Shown here in pieces: positions 1 to 12,511 of a stretch of 64,000 bases of DNA (position 1 is its first letter; each line of letters starts with the position of its first letter). The notes beneath the pieces are model-generated. The model had not been told where the DNA came from. It worked only from the letters and a program-made list of their open reading frames with translations, and ran no database searches. Source of the stretch: Erpobdella octoculata. Lineage: Eukaryota > Annelida > Clitellata > Hirudinida > Erpobdellidae. The stretch lies in contig OZ022241.1 of assembly GCA_963978895.1 (NCBI GenBank), positions 14,935,856 to 14,999,855 of the forward strand. Direction: 5' to 3'. A program made the position numbers and the translations under genes.

Positions 1-119
1 TTAACCGCATTGGATACAAAATACACTATATTGCTGGTGTGTTGATAGATACCCAACCCAACTTTCCCAATTTTGTGACAATTCCTGAATACGCTGCTTT
101 AGCCAGGCTATGTACCCGT

Positions 120-680
120 ATATTACTGTATAACGGTTGACAGGCTTATAAAGTTCAAAAAGGTACATAGCTTAGAATTTTTCAGAAAGGGGGAAGGCGA
201 AATACGCTGTTTTATCTAGTTAAAAATTAACAGGTTCATAAAGTTCAAAAAAGTACATGTCTTAGAATTTTCAGGGGGGGAATCCGCTGCCTTATCCAGC
301 TATGAACTTGTATAACGGTTAACAGGTTCGAAAAAGTAGGTACATATCTTAGAATTTGGGGGGGGGGCAAAATCCGTTGCTTTATCCAGTTATGAACTTG
401 TATAACGGTTTACAGGCTTATAAAGTTCAAAAAATTACATGAATTAGAATTTTTCATGACGGGGGGAGGCGAAATCCGCTGCCTTATCCAGTTATAAACT
501 TGTATAACGGTTAAAAAGTTTAGAAAGTTTGAAAAAGTAGGTACAAATCATAGAATTTAGGGGAGCGAAATACGCTGTTTTATCCAGCTATTTACTAGTG
601 TAACGGTTAACAGGTTTATAAATTTCAAAAAACTACATATCTTAAAATTTTCCAGGGGTGGCGAAATATCTTCTAAGAGG
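120..680. repeat. ~95 bp tandem repeat, six diverged units
   Basis: A unit containing taacggttaacaggttcat, then aaagttcaaaaa, a G-rich stretch, and cgaaatccgctgccttatcc recurs. The taacggtt-like anchor is seen near 131, 226, 313, 403, 504 and 601, a spacing of 87-101 bp. The G runs vary in length between units. No coding potential is seen. Bases 1-119 hold nothing recognised. Confidence 0.75.
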
Positions 681-850
681 GATTCCCCCCCCCCCCGTAG
701 TTGCGGGGCTGAAAATTTCGAGGCCTGAAAAAATTCCATAAAATATATTAATAAAAAGTTGAGAAGTTTTTCGACTACTCTCCCGGTCATTATTTAGAAA
801 AAAGATGAAAATTTAAAGAAGTTTTTAGGGGTTTTTGAATGGGGCCCGGG

Positions 851-922
851 TTGATTATTTTCATAGAGCCAATGTTAATTATTTTCCTAGAGCCAATGTT
901 AATTATTTTCCTAGAGCCCATG
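851..922. repeat. 24 bp x 3 tandem repeat
   Basis: Three consecutive 24 bp units of the form ttaattattttcctagagcc plus aatg, with one or two substitutions each. The surrounding stretch from 680 to 1410 is otherwise unremarkable non-coding sequence with G runs. Confidence 0.8.
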
Positions 923-1415
923 TTTTTTTCGACAACCTTGCTTCTTTATCAAAAGCCTTGGCCTTACATAATGAAGTCCCATTCCACTAAAAGCCTCAAA
1001 AATGACTCAGATGAGCTTTTCTCTGTTGTGTCATCCAGGGTCGCAGCCAGAAATTTTTTCGGGGGGCCGGGGGAGAAGAAACTGATTAGTAAGTAGTTTT
1101 ACTGATAAATTTTAGACCCACAAAGTCAAGGCTTAACGACAGTTTAAGCAATAATTAGTAATAACAATTTAAACCATAAGACATTTAATTTGGGACAGTA
1201 AATTACATTATGAAATTTAACCAGTTTTTTTTGCGAAAAAAATGTCAATGACGGACGGTGTCTTCATTAATGTTAAGGTCGCGATTAATGGTCAGCCATG
1301 TCTGGTCCATTGTGATGCGTAGATAAAATTTGAGTCTGCGCATAGTTGAGAAGGATCTCTCGGCTGTCGCGGAAGAAAAGAACGACGTTATGAAGAGTTT
1401 CAGCAGCGTATTTAT

Positions 1416-1557
1416 GCCCAGACCCGGGATTGAATTGGGAACCTTTAGATCTTCTGTCTAACGCTCTATCAACTGAGCCTTACTGAGCATTGTTATGATA
1501 GTTTATAGTCCTTTACACCAAGTGTTTTAAGACTGAGCCTTACTGAGCTATCTAGAC
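1416..1557 (-). pseudogene. tRNA-Phe-like pseudogene with an internal duplication
   Basis: On the minus strand 1416-1478 reads as the body of a tRNA-Phe: a D-arm (GCTC...GAGC), an anticodon arm GTTAGA-C-A-GAA-GA-TCTAA with GAA anticodon, then a T-arm ending in CCCGGGTCTGGGC. The invariant U33 is A here, so it is unlikely to be functional. A second piece at about 1531-1557 reads GTCTAGATAGCTCAG, which could be the original acceptor and D-arm start. The two are separated by ~55 bp and bounded by repeats of tgagccttactgagc. It could be a tRNA-derived SINE head instead of a tRNA gene. Confidence 0.55.
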
Positions 1558-1780
1558 CGACTTTATATATAACTAGCCTATAACTATATAACATCCAATA
1601 AGAAAGTGTGGCGCAGAGCGCACAAAATATTAGAGAAATAATAGAGAATATACACCGAGAAAGAATTGAAAAACAATGCAATACACGGTAACGCGCGTCA
1701 CTTCAAAATCAATTTCGGCAAGTTTTCGGGGGGGGGGGGGGGGTGCCATGGTGCCCCCTGGCTGCGCCACTGTCCTGTAT

Positions 1781-2061
1781 GCATTGCTACACCATTCGAT
1801 CGTAATAAATTTTTCACACAACCTTGAAAGTCAATGGGGAAAGGTTTTTGTGGAAAAAATTGAAATCGATCACAAAATGAGCCGAGCGGGAGAGCGAATG
1901 AAAACGGGAACTGGAGAATGAGCGGCAACGGGAAAGCAAGCGGGAACGGAAAGTGACAAGAGAGCAAAAAAGTGAACGAGAAATGAAAAGCGATCGAGAC
2001 CGGGTAAGCGGGAGAGCTAGTGGGAAAGAAAAACGATAGAAAAACCTCTAAAAACCCCGCC
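1781..2061 (-). repeat. Dispersed repeat family C, copy 1
   Basis: This is the minus-strand copy of a family found seven times in the window. On its own strand it starts near ggcggggtttttagaggttt and runs through C/T-rich segments with cccgttcccg-type motifs. It ends with a conserved tail: cattttgtgaccgatttcaa, gactttcaaggttgtgtgaa, cgatcg-aatggtgtagcaatgc. A 15 bp G run lies just outside it, near 1729-1743. Open frames across it encode only Arg/Ser- or Phe/Pro-rich repeats and are not genes. Confidence 0.75.
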
Positions 2062-2320
2062 AGTAATCTATAAATCAATACTAAATTTACTAATTTTATT
2101 GACCTATTGATGAAAATTTAAATAAAAAATGTTTTGGGCTAATAAATACAGAGAAATTTATTTTTGGTATAAATCTGTTCCATTACTTTTACACCGAGTG
2201 TGTTCTACTTGTTTATTTGTTTAAATACTTGTGTATTGTGTGCAATTTTGTCTCCTCAGATACGATAAATATTAGTATATATAAAGTATATATAATAGCT
2301 ATTTTGTAGTAATTTAGTAA

Positions 2321-5300
2321 ATGGAGTCAGATATTGATGTTTTGCAGCACTATAGGAACATATCAAATAAACTTAAAAAGTTGTTAAATTTCTTCTGAAA
2401 AAAAAAACAGTTAATGTTAAATTATTTAAATGTCATCTTATGTATTCATTTGTTGAATTTTACTTTGCAGAAAATTCCTTAAAAAACCTAATGTTGCAGA
2501 AGGAAGCGAACAATTTGGTAAAAATGAAATTTTAAAAAAATAGCGTGTTATTGCCTATTTTATTTTTGATTACTTAGAACGAATCTAACAACATTTGTAT
2601 TGTACATTTTTAGGTCATTTAGCTAAACAGTTAAAGGCTGAGGAGTGCCCTCATTATTCAGGTTCTTGCTACTTGGCTCAGGCAAGGTGTGTCAACTTTT
2701 TTAAAATACTTAATAGTTTTTCATTTATTTATTTAGTAGTTTTACATTATTTTTTGAGTTTTCAGATGTGAGCATACTCTCGGAAACTGGTGTGCAGAGG
2801 CTTCGACTTTAATAGAAGCAGCCAGGTCATTTATTCAAGCGGAGCGTTCCATTCATGATACTCTTTGTCCATCTTTTGAAGAGCATCTCAATGCTTCTAT
2901 CAACTGTTACAGTCATGCTATCAGAGTATGATAACAAAAATTATCAGTTACATTGTTAAATCTTATTTTAGAAGATTTTCATTATTTTAGAACCATAATC
3001 TAAGTTTAAAATGTTTACAATTTTTTGTTACTTTGTTAGGTTTATCTTGAAAACAAACAATATTCATTAGCTGCTTCTCTTTGCATTGAGCTGGGAAATG
3101 CTTTAAAGGTTGAGAATAGAGATTATTCATGATTATTGTAATGTTTCATCTTGACAGTTTTAATTTTATTCTAATATAAATCTATACTTTAATTTATTAA
3201 AGACTTTTGGGAAAACTAGTCAATCGATACAACATTTTCAAAGAGCTACTGAATTACTTCAGCATGTTTGTTTATTTTTGACTTTTTTTTGTATTTTTAT
3301 TTTGTATGCACAGTAATACCCATTTGATATTTTAGCATCCGATGGAATGTCTTGACGCTATGAATTCTCTTGCATCTGTCAAAATAGAGACAAGTTAGTT
3401 GGTGCTGAGTGAAATAGTTACTTTAGCAAGAAAAAGTTTGTTATTTCTTGATTTTAATGTTGCAGAAGATTATGAAGGTGCACTGGTGATATATACTGAA
3501 ATGTTTTATCTGGCTAATGAGAGAGGTCCCACATCATGCAGTCAAAAAATGGTGGGAGCTGTTACAGATATTTTGGCTCAGTGTGAAATTTTCAGACTTC
3601 TGTTGCTTTTATTGCTTCAGGTTTGAATCAGTTTTGCTTTTTTCAGTTGTGGTTTATTTGAAGATATTGTAAGATGTTTGATGTTGGTAATTATTTCCAT
3701 TTGGAAGCTTCCCACATTAGCAAGAGGGAATCACTATGTCCTTTCCATCACTATTTCTCTTATACTGATGTTTAGTCAATCATATTTTATTGTGATAATT
3801 TAAGATTATACTTACTCCCAACATAGAATTTTTGAAGAAATATATGCTGTGTCTGAACAGTTTGGCCTGTTTCACTTATTGGCTTCACTTGTTATTATCT
3901 GCTCCACTTTTTTCATTATAATTTACAATAAAATTGTACAAGAATTTGTCCATTTTGAGTTTTTGTTGTGATTGAATTTTTCAGAATCAATGGAATGCAT
4001 TAATTGCACAATCTCACTTTTGACATTTCTACAATTTTCAGGGTTGTTAAGAGCGGTAGCGCCGCGCTACCGCTACTGTAGCGGCGCTACTATTGGCTGA
4101 CAAGATCGTTGATGTTAGCGCCGCTACATTTTTGAGCTGTTCTCAGCGCTATTCGCTACCGCTACTTTAATTCAAAACAAAATATGTTTTTTATATCAAT
4201 TAAATGATTTCCCACGTATTTAATTTCTACCTGAAGTATGCATGAACTCTGAATCTGGTTGATTGATCGACGAGCGTGAGAGTCTCTTTGAAATGTGGAA
4301 CCTTTCCTGACGAGCGTGTGCGTCTCTTTGAAGCTTAGCAGAAGTGGTATCGGATGTTAGTGACACATAGTGATGTTTTGAGATGTATGGTATCTGGCTG
4401 TTTGAGTGTGTATAAACCTACAGTTTGTACGAACAATTGAAGGCAGTTTTTTTTAAACTTTTTATTCAATTGTCTTTTGCTCGTTTGATCTTAAGATCTT
4501 GACGTTATTTCTTGTCCAGTTGTTTTATTCACTGTATGTGACGAATAAAATTGTTGTATATTACAACCATGTCTTCTACAAACTTGTTGATTGCTCGAGG
4601 CATGAGTGTCTTTGAAACGTGACCCCTTGGTGTTAAATGACCGCTGCCAGAGCGGGCATGCGTGATGCTTTGACGTGTTTGTGGCCTTTGGTGAATGAGT
4701 ACATATACGGTTTACGAAAACTGAATTTAGTTTTTCTGGTGCTGTTTCAACTTTTCCTTCGTTATCGCATGCTTGCTCAAACTTAAAATTTATACGTTAT
4801 TTCTTGACTAGTTGTTTAATTTTATCTTTTGTGGGAAAACAGTTGTTATCTTACCACATAGAACGTACAATATGTCAAAAACCAAGTAGGGATAATGCTA
4901 CAAAGTCTAGTGAAATCGATCGTGTAGGACGGATTTGCGTACCACCGGATTATTTTGTCTACACCGGCGAAGGCGAAATGGAGGGAAGTTCTCTGTATCG
5001 TTGTCTGCATTGTCCAACCGGTACACAAGGAAAGAAAATTTCGTCTGGCAACAAGTCGAGATTCAATTTGAAGAAACACATGACGGTTTGTAAATGATTT
5101 GCATTTTTTTATGTTTACACAATTTATTCAAGTTAGATTTTTACTCTTAGCTTGTGCAGTAGGCATGACCAAGGTAGGGCCGGACTGGCAGACGCGGGGC
5201 GCAAGCGGGGATAACAAATTTGGGGCGCATTATTACAGCCTATGACCAGAAAGCGAATTTCTCGCAAAAAAGTTAATGATGAATGGGGGGCTGGTTTTAC

Positions 5301-8300
5301 AGGGGTGTTATTTTTAGTTTAAATAGCGTTTTGATGGGGAATTCCAATCGGACCTTTCCATGCCTTGGCCATGGTGGAAAAAGAAAAAATTGTTATATGT
5401 AGTTGGTAGATTTATGGACTTGAGAACTGCACCAATAACTTGTTATAAATATTTCCACATTCTGATGATGCGATTGTGATTGTAAATTGTGATGCAACTT
5501 CGAAAATTAGTGAAATTAGTGATGGGTCATAAATTCCACACTGTGATTTCACCGGGCCTACCTACTGCTTGGTAAATATGGAATGCTATATTTATTATAA
5601 TTTTTGCAATATTAGTATTACTCGTGACTCAAAGATACTTTAATGCTCAAGCAAAAAAAATCGTCAATCCAATTATTAAATTGCTTGCTATATTTTGGTA
5701 TATAATATATCAACAGTGAAAAGAAAGCGTGTAATAATGCAGCCAGATAGATATATGCAAATATAATGCAATTCAACTTTAGATTTCTTAATTGTTTTTT
5801 GTTCATGCATAATTGCCTTATGATTGCATTAACATTATTTGAATAATTAAAAAAAAAACTTTTTATTTTCATTTTCGTTTTTGCAGTCGAAACATCCTGG
5901 ACTATTGGCTTCATTTGAGATTGCTTGTAAAAATATGTCCGATAAAGATAAGTCATGGAAAAAGGCAACTACAGCAACTACCAGTGCTGATAATGATCAT
6001 GGTGTTCCTGTCATGAAGCAAGCCAAACTTGACTCGTCACAATCTCTGCAGTGCCAGTTCCTGACACAAGCAGGAGTCGACAAATATGTCCGTGACTACA
6101 TAGTCAACAGTGTGTTACCAGTGCATCACGTTGACACTAGCAGTTTCAAGCAGCTGGTCAGTGGACTAACTTCAAAGCGCTTTCAGAGTAGATGTAGACA
6201 AACGGTAACTAAACAGATCGAACAGGAATTTGAAAGCAAAGTGTTGGATTTGAAAATGAAATTAGCGACACTGACAACTGTTTGCACCACTGTGGACTGC
6301 TGGACCAGCCGGCGTAGAGGTTTCATTGGAATGACAGTGCACTGGGTCGTAGCACAAACGTTGGAAAGAAAAGGTGCTTGCCTGGCCGTTAGAGAAATAG
6401 TAGGAAGACACACATATGACGTTTTAGCAAAAATCATCAGCAGGGTAAATGAAGAGTTTGGTATCACACAAAAAAATTGTTTTACTGTAACCGACCAGTG
6501 GCTCAAACTTTGTGAAAGCATTCCGACATTATTCAATAAATGTTGAAGTAGAGAATGAAAATACCAGCGAGGAGGATGATAGTGAAGACTTTGAGCCAGT
6601 GGATGTGATGAGAATCCTCAATGGCGAAGTTAATAGAATAGCTAATGCAAATGAAAGAGCTCAAGCTGAAGATGGTAATACAGGTGATAGCTGCAGTGAG
6701 AATGACGATAACAATCAAACTGACGAGGAAGACCCAGACGAGCATGAGTCTGAACCAGCCATTACCGCTTCACCGAAAGTGTGCAGCACACCGACTGAAT
6801 TTGGTGGCTACAACTGACATTGCCAAGTTAGAAGGTCAACTGAAGACGACATGCAAACGTTTGCTAAGTTATCTGCTCTATGGAACAAGCAAAATAGATC
6901 TGTAACGTCAGCAAATGCAATCAAGACGGCACTAGGAACTTTACTAGTAACTCCCGGCGACACCCGTTAGAATTCTTATTACGACGCAGTAGCACAAGTG
7001 CACACAATCTTGACCAACCCTGATCTGGAACCAAAGTTTGACACGATGTGCGACGATTTGAAGATCAAGCGTCTACTGCCAAGACAGAGTAAATTTATCT
7101 GTGAGTACGTTTTGGTAATGAAACCTGTTTGTGACGGGTCAGACAAACTACAAGGTGAGCGAGAAGTTGGACTCGGTTATTTGTTGCCCACATTGTATGT
7201 AATGATTAGCAAACTAGAATCATTGCTCCAGCCCGATAACATAAATGCTGCTCAGCTCAGTGTGTGTGAGTCCTTGGTTTAGGCATTAAAAAAATCCATA
7301 ACAGCTCGCTTTGACGAAAATAAAGACAAGGAAGCCCAGCTTGCTGCCGTAGTCAACCCCAGATTCAAATTGTATTGGGTAGACGACCCACATGAACAAA
7401 GACGGCTCAAATCAATTTTAAAGGAGCTTGTGGCTGTGTTGTTGAACTCGACGGAGCCAAGACCATCGACATCTAACAGCATCGATTCATCCACTTCTGT
7501 TCCTGGCATCAGCAGTGCATCAACCACTCCAGAAGACTTTTTCTTTTAGCTTTGTGCAAGAAGAGACAAACAGCTAGCTCAAGTACCCAAAGACGCAGAT
7601 TCTGAAGTTGAAAAGTATTTAGCAGATCCTGAAATAAATCTTGAGAGTCTCAAAGCTTATCCACATATTAGAAAATTATACATTTAATTAAATACCGGTT
7701 TGCCATCTAGTGCAGCCGTAGAGCGGTTGTTTTTGCCACTACGTACCCGCATGAGCAGCGACCATTTTGAAATGATGATGTTTTTGCGTATGGCAAAGTT
7801 TTAGTCGTACAAAGAAACTAGATGAGAAGAGATTTTAATGTTTTAGTGTATTTTCAAACTTTTTTAAATGGTTTTATTTCTTCGAAATTATTTTTTCATT
7901 GTTATTTGAAGCCATTTAATTAAAAAAAACTAACGATGGATAACGATGTTGATGATGATGATATAGAAAATAAGTCAGTTTATTAACTGTGAAGTCAACA
8001 AAAATTTGTGTCATTATTGAAAGCAACGAAATAATGTTGACGTCATATAAAAATCATATAAGATTATTATATACGGGCTGTTAATGCTGCTTTGTAACTT
8101 TTTGCGAGTCCTTATCACAGTAGCGGTAGTGACGCTACTTATAAATTTCAGTAGCTGTAGCACCGCTACTAATAAGACTGGTAGCGATAGCGAAGAGCGG
8201 TGCTACTATGAAAAGGTAGCGTTAACAACCCTGACAATTTTCATCTTTTCAGAGTCAGCACTTCATAGATTTCACCAACATGCTGTTAATGAAATCTGTT

Positions 8301-9151
8301 GGCAAATAGTCTTTTATTTCTGCTTTGTGTGCTATTTGTAATGCTATTAGTTCATCAGTTTTTTCCATCTGTTTCTTCTGGTTTCCGACAAAAGTACTTA
8401 TGGGAAAACGAAACTATTTTTAATAATGATGTTGTTTTTATATTGCCATTATAAGTTTTAATATAGATGAGAAGCTGTTTGCACATCCTACATGCTTCCC
8501 ATCTTTTACAATTTTTGATGGCATTGAAAAAATTTAAAAAAATTTGGTTGACCATGCTGCTTATTAATTAATGCATAAAGCTGCTTATAATTATCAAAGA
8601 ATGCACATGGCTGCTTATTGATGAATGCACAAGAAGTTCTGAATATCGATAATTTGTATAGTTGTAACATATACAAATACAAATTAAACCAACTGTTTCA
8701 TTCTTCAATTGAGCCTGGAGATCAGAGCTTTCGTTAGATTTGTTTTCATTTAATGATTTATTATTTTATATTTAAACAGCCAACTCCCCAAAGAACAAGA
8801 CCTGAACATGGTCAGTTGCTTGAGAAATATTTGTGGGAGGCAAGCGATGAAGATGTGTATGGTAGCATTCTCGGTGAAGAGCTATTTCTTCTCATGCAAT
8901 CACTTGTGGTTAGCTCACAGTTTTTTTTTAGATTTAAAGAAACTGTTTGCATTGCATAAATGTAAAATTTAAAACTTTTTCAATAATAATGTTTCCAGAT
9001 GGCTTGTCATTCAAAAAACTTGGAAAGTTTGAGATCTCTTGAAACTCTCATCTTTCCTTATTTGAATTCTCTTCAAGTTCATCTGTTACATCTTGTTATT
9101 GAAGAAATAAGTAATCCGCCAGCACATGCATTCCATGTTTTAATGAGCTAA
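2321..9151 (+). CDS. F8A: HAP40 / F8A family huntingtin-associated protein, 10 exons
   Basis: Exons: 2321-2379, 2471-2517, 2614-2686, 2766-2925, 3040-3108, 3203-3265, 3336-3393, 3466-3620, 8780-8908 and 8999-9151. All introns have GT-AG ends and the joined frame is open for 966 nt (321 aa). The translation shows family landmarks: YRNISNKLKKKFLKKPNVAE at the N-terminus, HFQRATELL in the middle, DYEGALVIYTEM, then a run of seven leucines (RLLLLLLLQ), RPEHGQLLEKYLWEA and GEELFLLMQSLV. HAP40 is known as an all-helical TPR-like protein that binds and stabilises huntingtin. The mammalian protein is about 370 aa and has a proline-rich loop that this one lacks. Mammalian F8A genes are intronless, whereas this one is cut into ten small exons. 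Eight introns are only 70-114 bp; intron 8 is 5,159 bp because a hAT transposon sits in it. No exon is disrupted. Confidence 0.95.
4039..8233 (+). mobile_element. hAT DNA transposon in HAP40 intron 8
   Basis: The ends are 12 bp inverted repeats (CAGGGTTGTTAA at 4039; TTAACAACCCTG at 8222-8233). They are flanked by a perfect 8 bp target duplication, ACAATTTT, at 4031-4038 and 8234-8241. An 8 bp duplication is diagnostic of the hAT superfamily. The subterminal regions (4050-4165 and 8100-8220) are packed with gtagcggt/accgctac motifs in both orientations, as expected for transposase binding sites. The interior carries a decayed transposase in the same direction as the host gene. Removing the element would leave a 956 bp intron. 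Confidence 0.93.
4804..7804 (+). pseudogene. Broken hAT transposase with BED zinc finger
   Basis: The first coding exon, ending at 5085, gives a BED-type finger (RCLHC ... NLKKHMT). A GT donor at 5086 and an AG acceptor at 5885-5886 would continue it as SKHPG, supplying the last histidine of a C2H2 BED motif. The next exon (5887-6500) contains the hAT core TVCTTVDCWTSRRRGFIGMT. After it the frame shifts near 6500 and again near 6800 (in the KCAAHRLNLVAT region). In-frame stops follow at about 6967-6969 (TR-stop-NSYYDAV, usually Trp), 7280, 7547 and 7686. The C-terminal dimerisation block (SSAAVERLF ... RMSSDHFEMMMFLRMAK) is still readable at 7690-7803. With two frameshifts and four stops, this copy cannot make transposase. 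Confidence 0.88.
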
Positions 9152-10690
9152 CTAAATATGGTATTCACTTATTATAATGAAATATAATTTAATTCATAAT
9201 TTACTATATTATTATAAACTTATTGTAATTTTGTTTGTATAACCTGCACATTATGCAGTCGTTTAGTGTTTGTTAAGGCAGTTATTTTTGGCTCTTGGTT
9301 CAGTTTCTTGTGAATTTATAAAATTCAAGACCAATTTTTTGGTCATTTTTAGTGTGTAATCGATGTTTTGTGAGTTTCTATGCAAATGAACAGAAATAAG
9401 AACCTTTATCTTTCTTCACAATACAAAATGGATGTATGTACTTTAGCGTTATGAATTTTTCAAATTTAAAAGCCTGTGGTGGTAAGTGATAAACCTTTGC
9501 TTATAATTCTCAGAAACGACTTTCATTTTTTAATTTTGAAAAAAAAACTGCACCTAACAAGGTGTCGTAATACACGGAATCATCATAAGAATATTTTGCT
9601 GTTTAAAGTCAATAATTACAAATACTGTCAACATAGCATGCAGTTACTTACCAAAAAGGTTATAAATTTTGGAATTTACTGTTAATGAACTTCCTGTTTA
9701 AATATTTGTCAGTTTTGTAAGTGCTGTGAAGCTTCCCCATTGGTTTCACAGCTGGATTGGTGGTCATATTAACAAGTGAACCATAAAAAACTTCGTTTAT
9801 TAAAAATTCTTTATATATTTGACATAGAAAGATACTAATTTAATGCATATAGTTTTCATGAAAATATACGTCAGTAATTTTAAAAACTACATAAATGAAA
9901 AGAAGATAATTTGTGTAAAATTGATATCTGCAATCATGAAAAGAAAATTTGATAATCAATAATTTTTATAAAATTGGTATAAAAACAATATTCCATAATA
10001 AATAAAAATCAAAATAAAAATTTTCAGATGGATAGTATTACGCATAGACTTATAATATATTATATTATAAGTCTATGGCATTACGTGAAATGATTAAAAG
10101 TGGAATTTAAAATTTGTTGGCACGCAATATTTTATCATAGCGTTCAACTAAAGAATAAAAAAATATTTTGTTTTTGTGATTGACCATCTCAAAATTAATG
10201 TTTTGGCCTCATGAGTCTATGGACCAAGTTTCACATAGATTTGATAACGGTAAAGGGGTTTGTACTCAGACAGACAGAAAAGCGAAGTTAATATAAACTA
10301 ATATAAAGGATTAAAAATGGGATTCTAAAACAAGGAAACGTATGACTTTGCAGTGCCAGCTTCAACTCAAACTACGAGAGGGTTGATATCTGAAGTTGGA
10401 TTGGTTAAAAATTTATTTACGACATACTAAGCTGGATCTGGCAATTTCGGCTGCAAAAATCCTTTTTTCCAAATAAACTAAGCTTAATTTGAAGAAAAAA
10501 GGAAAAATATCTTGCTGCCTTGCAAGAATTTTTTGACGCGTTCAACTGACGAGGGTTGATTTCTGTGCATAAAATTGAATTTCTTATTTTTTGTTTTCAC
10601 TCAGATGAAATACCGCAAGTGTTGTATCACGTTTAACTAAAAAAAAGCAACAGTTATGAAATAAAATAAAGAAAGAAAGACTATCCATCT
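9152..10690. other. AT-rich intergenic DNA
   Basis: No gene is recognised. At about 10049-10083 there is a palindrome with 15 bp arms (catagacttataata ... tattataagtctatg) and a 5 bp centre. At 10195-10310 a stretch ending cagacagacag ... gaagttaatataa resembles the tail of dispersed repeat family A. Confidence 0.6.
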
Positions 10691-10699
10691 ACGTAAGAA

Positions 10700-11085
10700 A
10701 GATGAAAAATACGAACAGGTTGAACAGATAATTGTGCATTCATTTCATAATATGAAAATTTATCGACCAGTCTTGGATGAGGACATCAGGTCAAAATTTC
10801 AAGAATTACCAAGTGTGCTCGTAAATAAATTACCGGAGTATGAATACATTACACATACCGAATTTTCAGTACAGCTTTCCCAAACACCTACATTCTACTT
10901 CGTCATTTCTTGACACTGCCTGCCTTGGTGAGCGATCTTTCAGTCACTTCAAACGCATCAAATCTGCTCTGAGATTAACACAGACTCAAGAGAGACTAAA
11001 CAACCTATTTCTCTTGAACATTGAAAGTGATGTAATTCAGGAGTTGGACTTTTCTGCAGTTATTGACTTGACACGTTCAGTTTAG
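10700..11085 (+). pseudogene. Second hAT transposase remnant, C-terminal part only
   Basis: The frame 10840-11085 includes LGERSFSHFKRIKSALR followed by QERLNNLFLLNIES. This matches the C-terminal dimerisation domain of hAT transposases related to ZMYM1/TTF-type proteins, usually seen as AERSFSKLK.IK..LRSTM.Q.RL..L.LLSIE. The sequence upstream from 10700 looks related but is interrupted. No ends or target duplication were found. It is not the same lineage as the element in HAP40, whose matching block reads SSAAVERLF. Confidence 0.65.
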
Positions 11086-11177
11086 CTAAACGTAGAAAGA
11101 GATCATTGTGAAATGTGGCTGTTGACTCTGTTGAGGTGTTTGTTATAGACAGACGGTTGGTAAGAAAACTATCTGTA

Positions 11178-12509
11178 GGAGAGACTGATACCGAATAGAC
11201 CACAATTTCATGAAATGCACCTACAAATTCACAATAAATTGATTTACTTACATAGATTCTGTAAATATATTAATCATAAATGTAAGGCTGATACATGTAG
11301 AAACAAATAGTTGAATTGAAATAAATTTTACAAATCAGGTTATTACTAAAAACAACATTTTTGTGAACTCACCTCTGAAACTTAGGTGGTCCATCCAGTA
11401 TGTTATGGTAGTAATGAATGGACCACCCCATGTACTGAATGGACCATTCTATAAATCGATGTTTTGCTTATAAAAAACATTAAAACATTCATAACGCATA
11501 GTTTGACATTACAAACTGCAACAATTTTAATCTTCACCACTCCAAATAATCACATTAAACGATTTTAAAAAAATGTCAAAACACTGCAGAACTACATCTA
11601 ACTGGACAACTGGAGAACCTAACATTATGACAGATGAAGTTTATGGTTATTCAATACTAATGAGATGGGTGCTGTTTTAATTGTAGTTTTACAAGCAATG
11701 GTTGAATCACTTGAAAAAGTTTTTTCCCATACTCAGCCGGTTGATTGAGCTTTACTTGTGCATCACGGTGGTTCATTTCGCAAAGTGTCTTTGAAATTGG
11801 CTTGTGGGATGATGTAAAATTATTGTATTAAGCACCCACAAGCATTTACTGAATTGTAAATCGTAACTGTTTCCCGTTCATCACTTGTCACCGTCGAGTC
11901 ATTGCTGCCACTTAGTGATCGCTTCTACCTGCTATGACATGTTCTGGAATTTGCTCATGCTCAGTTTTCACTTCTGTTTCATCGCATTTCCAGATGTTCA
12001 TTGTCTCAATTTTATATTTAGTCTTATATACACGCCCAACACTAACTCCTGGATAAGTGCTTGATCACTAATTGTACGTGCAACTATAATCAGTAATAAC
12101 GCTGTAATGAAGTAACCGGTCCATTCAGTACCAAGTAAGCAAGGTGGTCCATTCATTACAACACGTCGGTCATAGTCATTTGACACCGTGACAACAAAAC
12201 CTGAGATTGAATTAAGTGCAAATTGATGTGCATAATAATTGTAGAAACGCTACTGAATATTTTTGCATAAAATTAAAAAAATTTGTTTGTTTCTGTGATG
12301 TGTAATTTGACAAAATTTGAAATCCAGAAAATAACTTTTTTTACGAAAAACCTACTTCATAACTTTTAGACGTTTTGACCTCAATATTTTCTTGCAACAA
12401 GAAGTAAGCATGTACATCTGTCTAAAAGCAAACTATAGTACAAATTTGAATGTAATCAGATGAAAATTGAAATTTTAAAGCCAAAGGTACAATCAGCACT
12501 AGTCTCCCC
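11178..12509 (-). mobile_element. Probable pogo/Tigger-like element, degenerate
   Basis: Possible ends are TA|GGAGAGACTGATACCGA at 11176-11194 and the inverse of GGGGAGACTAGTGCTGATT just before TA at 12510-12511; 16 of the first 25 positions agree. On the minus strand near 11965-12000 a short frame reads NIWKCDETEV, resembling the first catalytic Asp motif (xxNxDETG) of pogo-type DDE transposases. Inside, inverted copies of gtaatgaatggaccacc (about 11411-11427 and 12150-12166) and gtactgaatggacc (about 11430 and 12117-12130) are also present. No intact frame remains. The superfamily call rests on weak terminal similarity plus one motif. Confidence 0.42.
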
Positions 12510-12511
12510 TA

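Noticed and set aside
3399..3626. 75-codon frame as a separate small gene
   Set aside because: It is exon 8 of HAP40 plus flanking intron.
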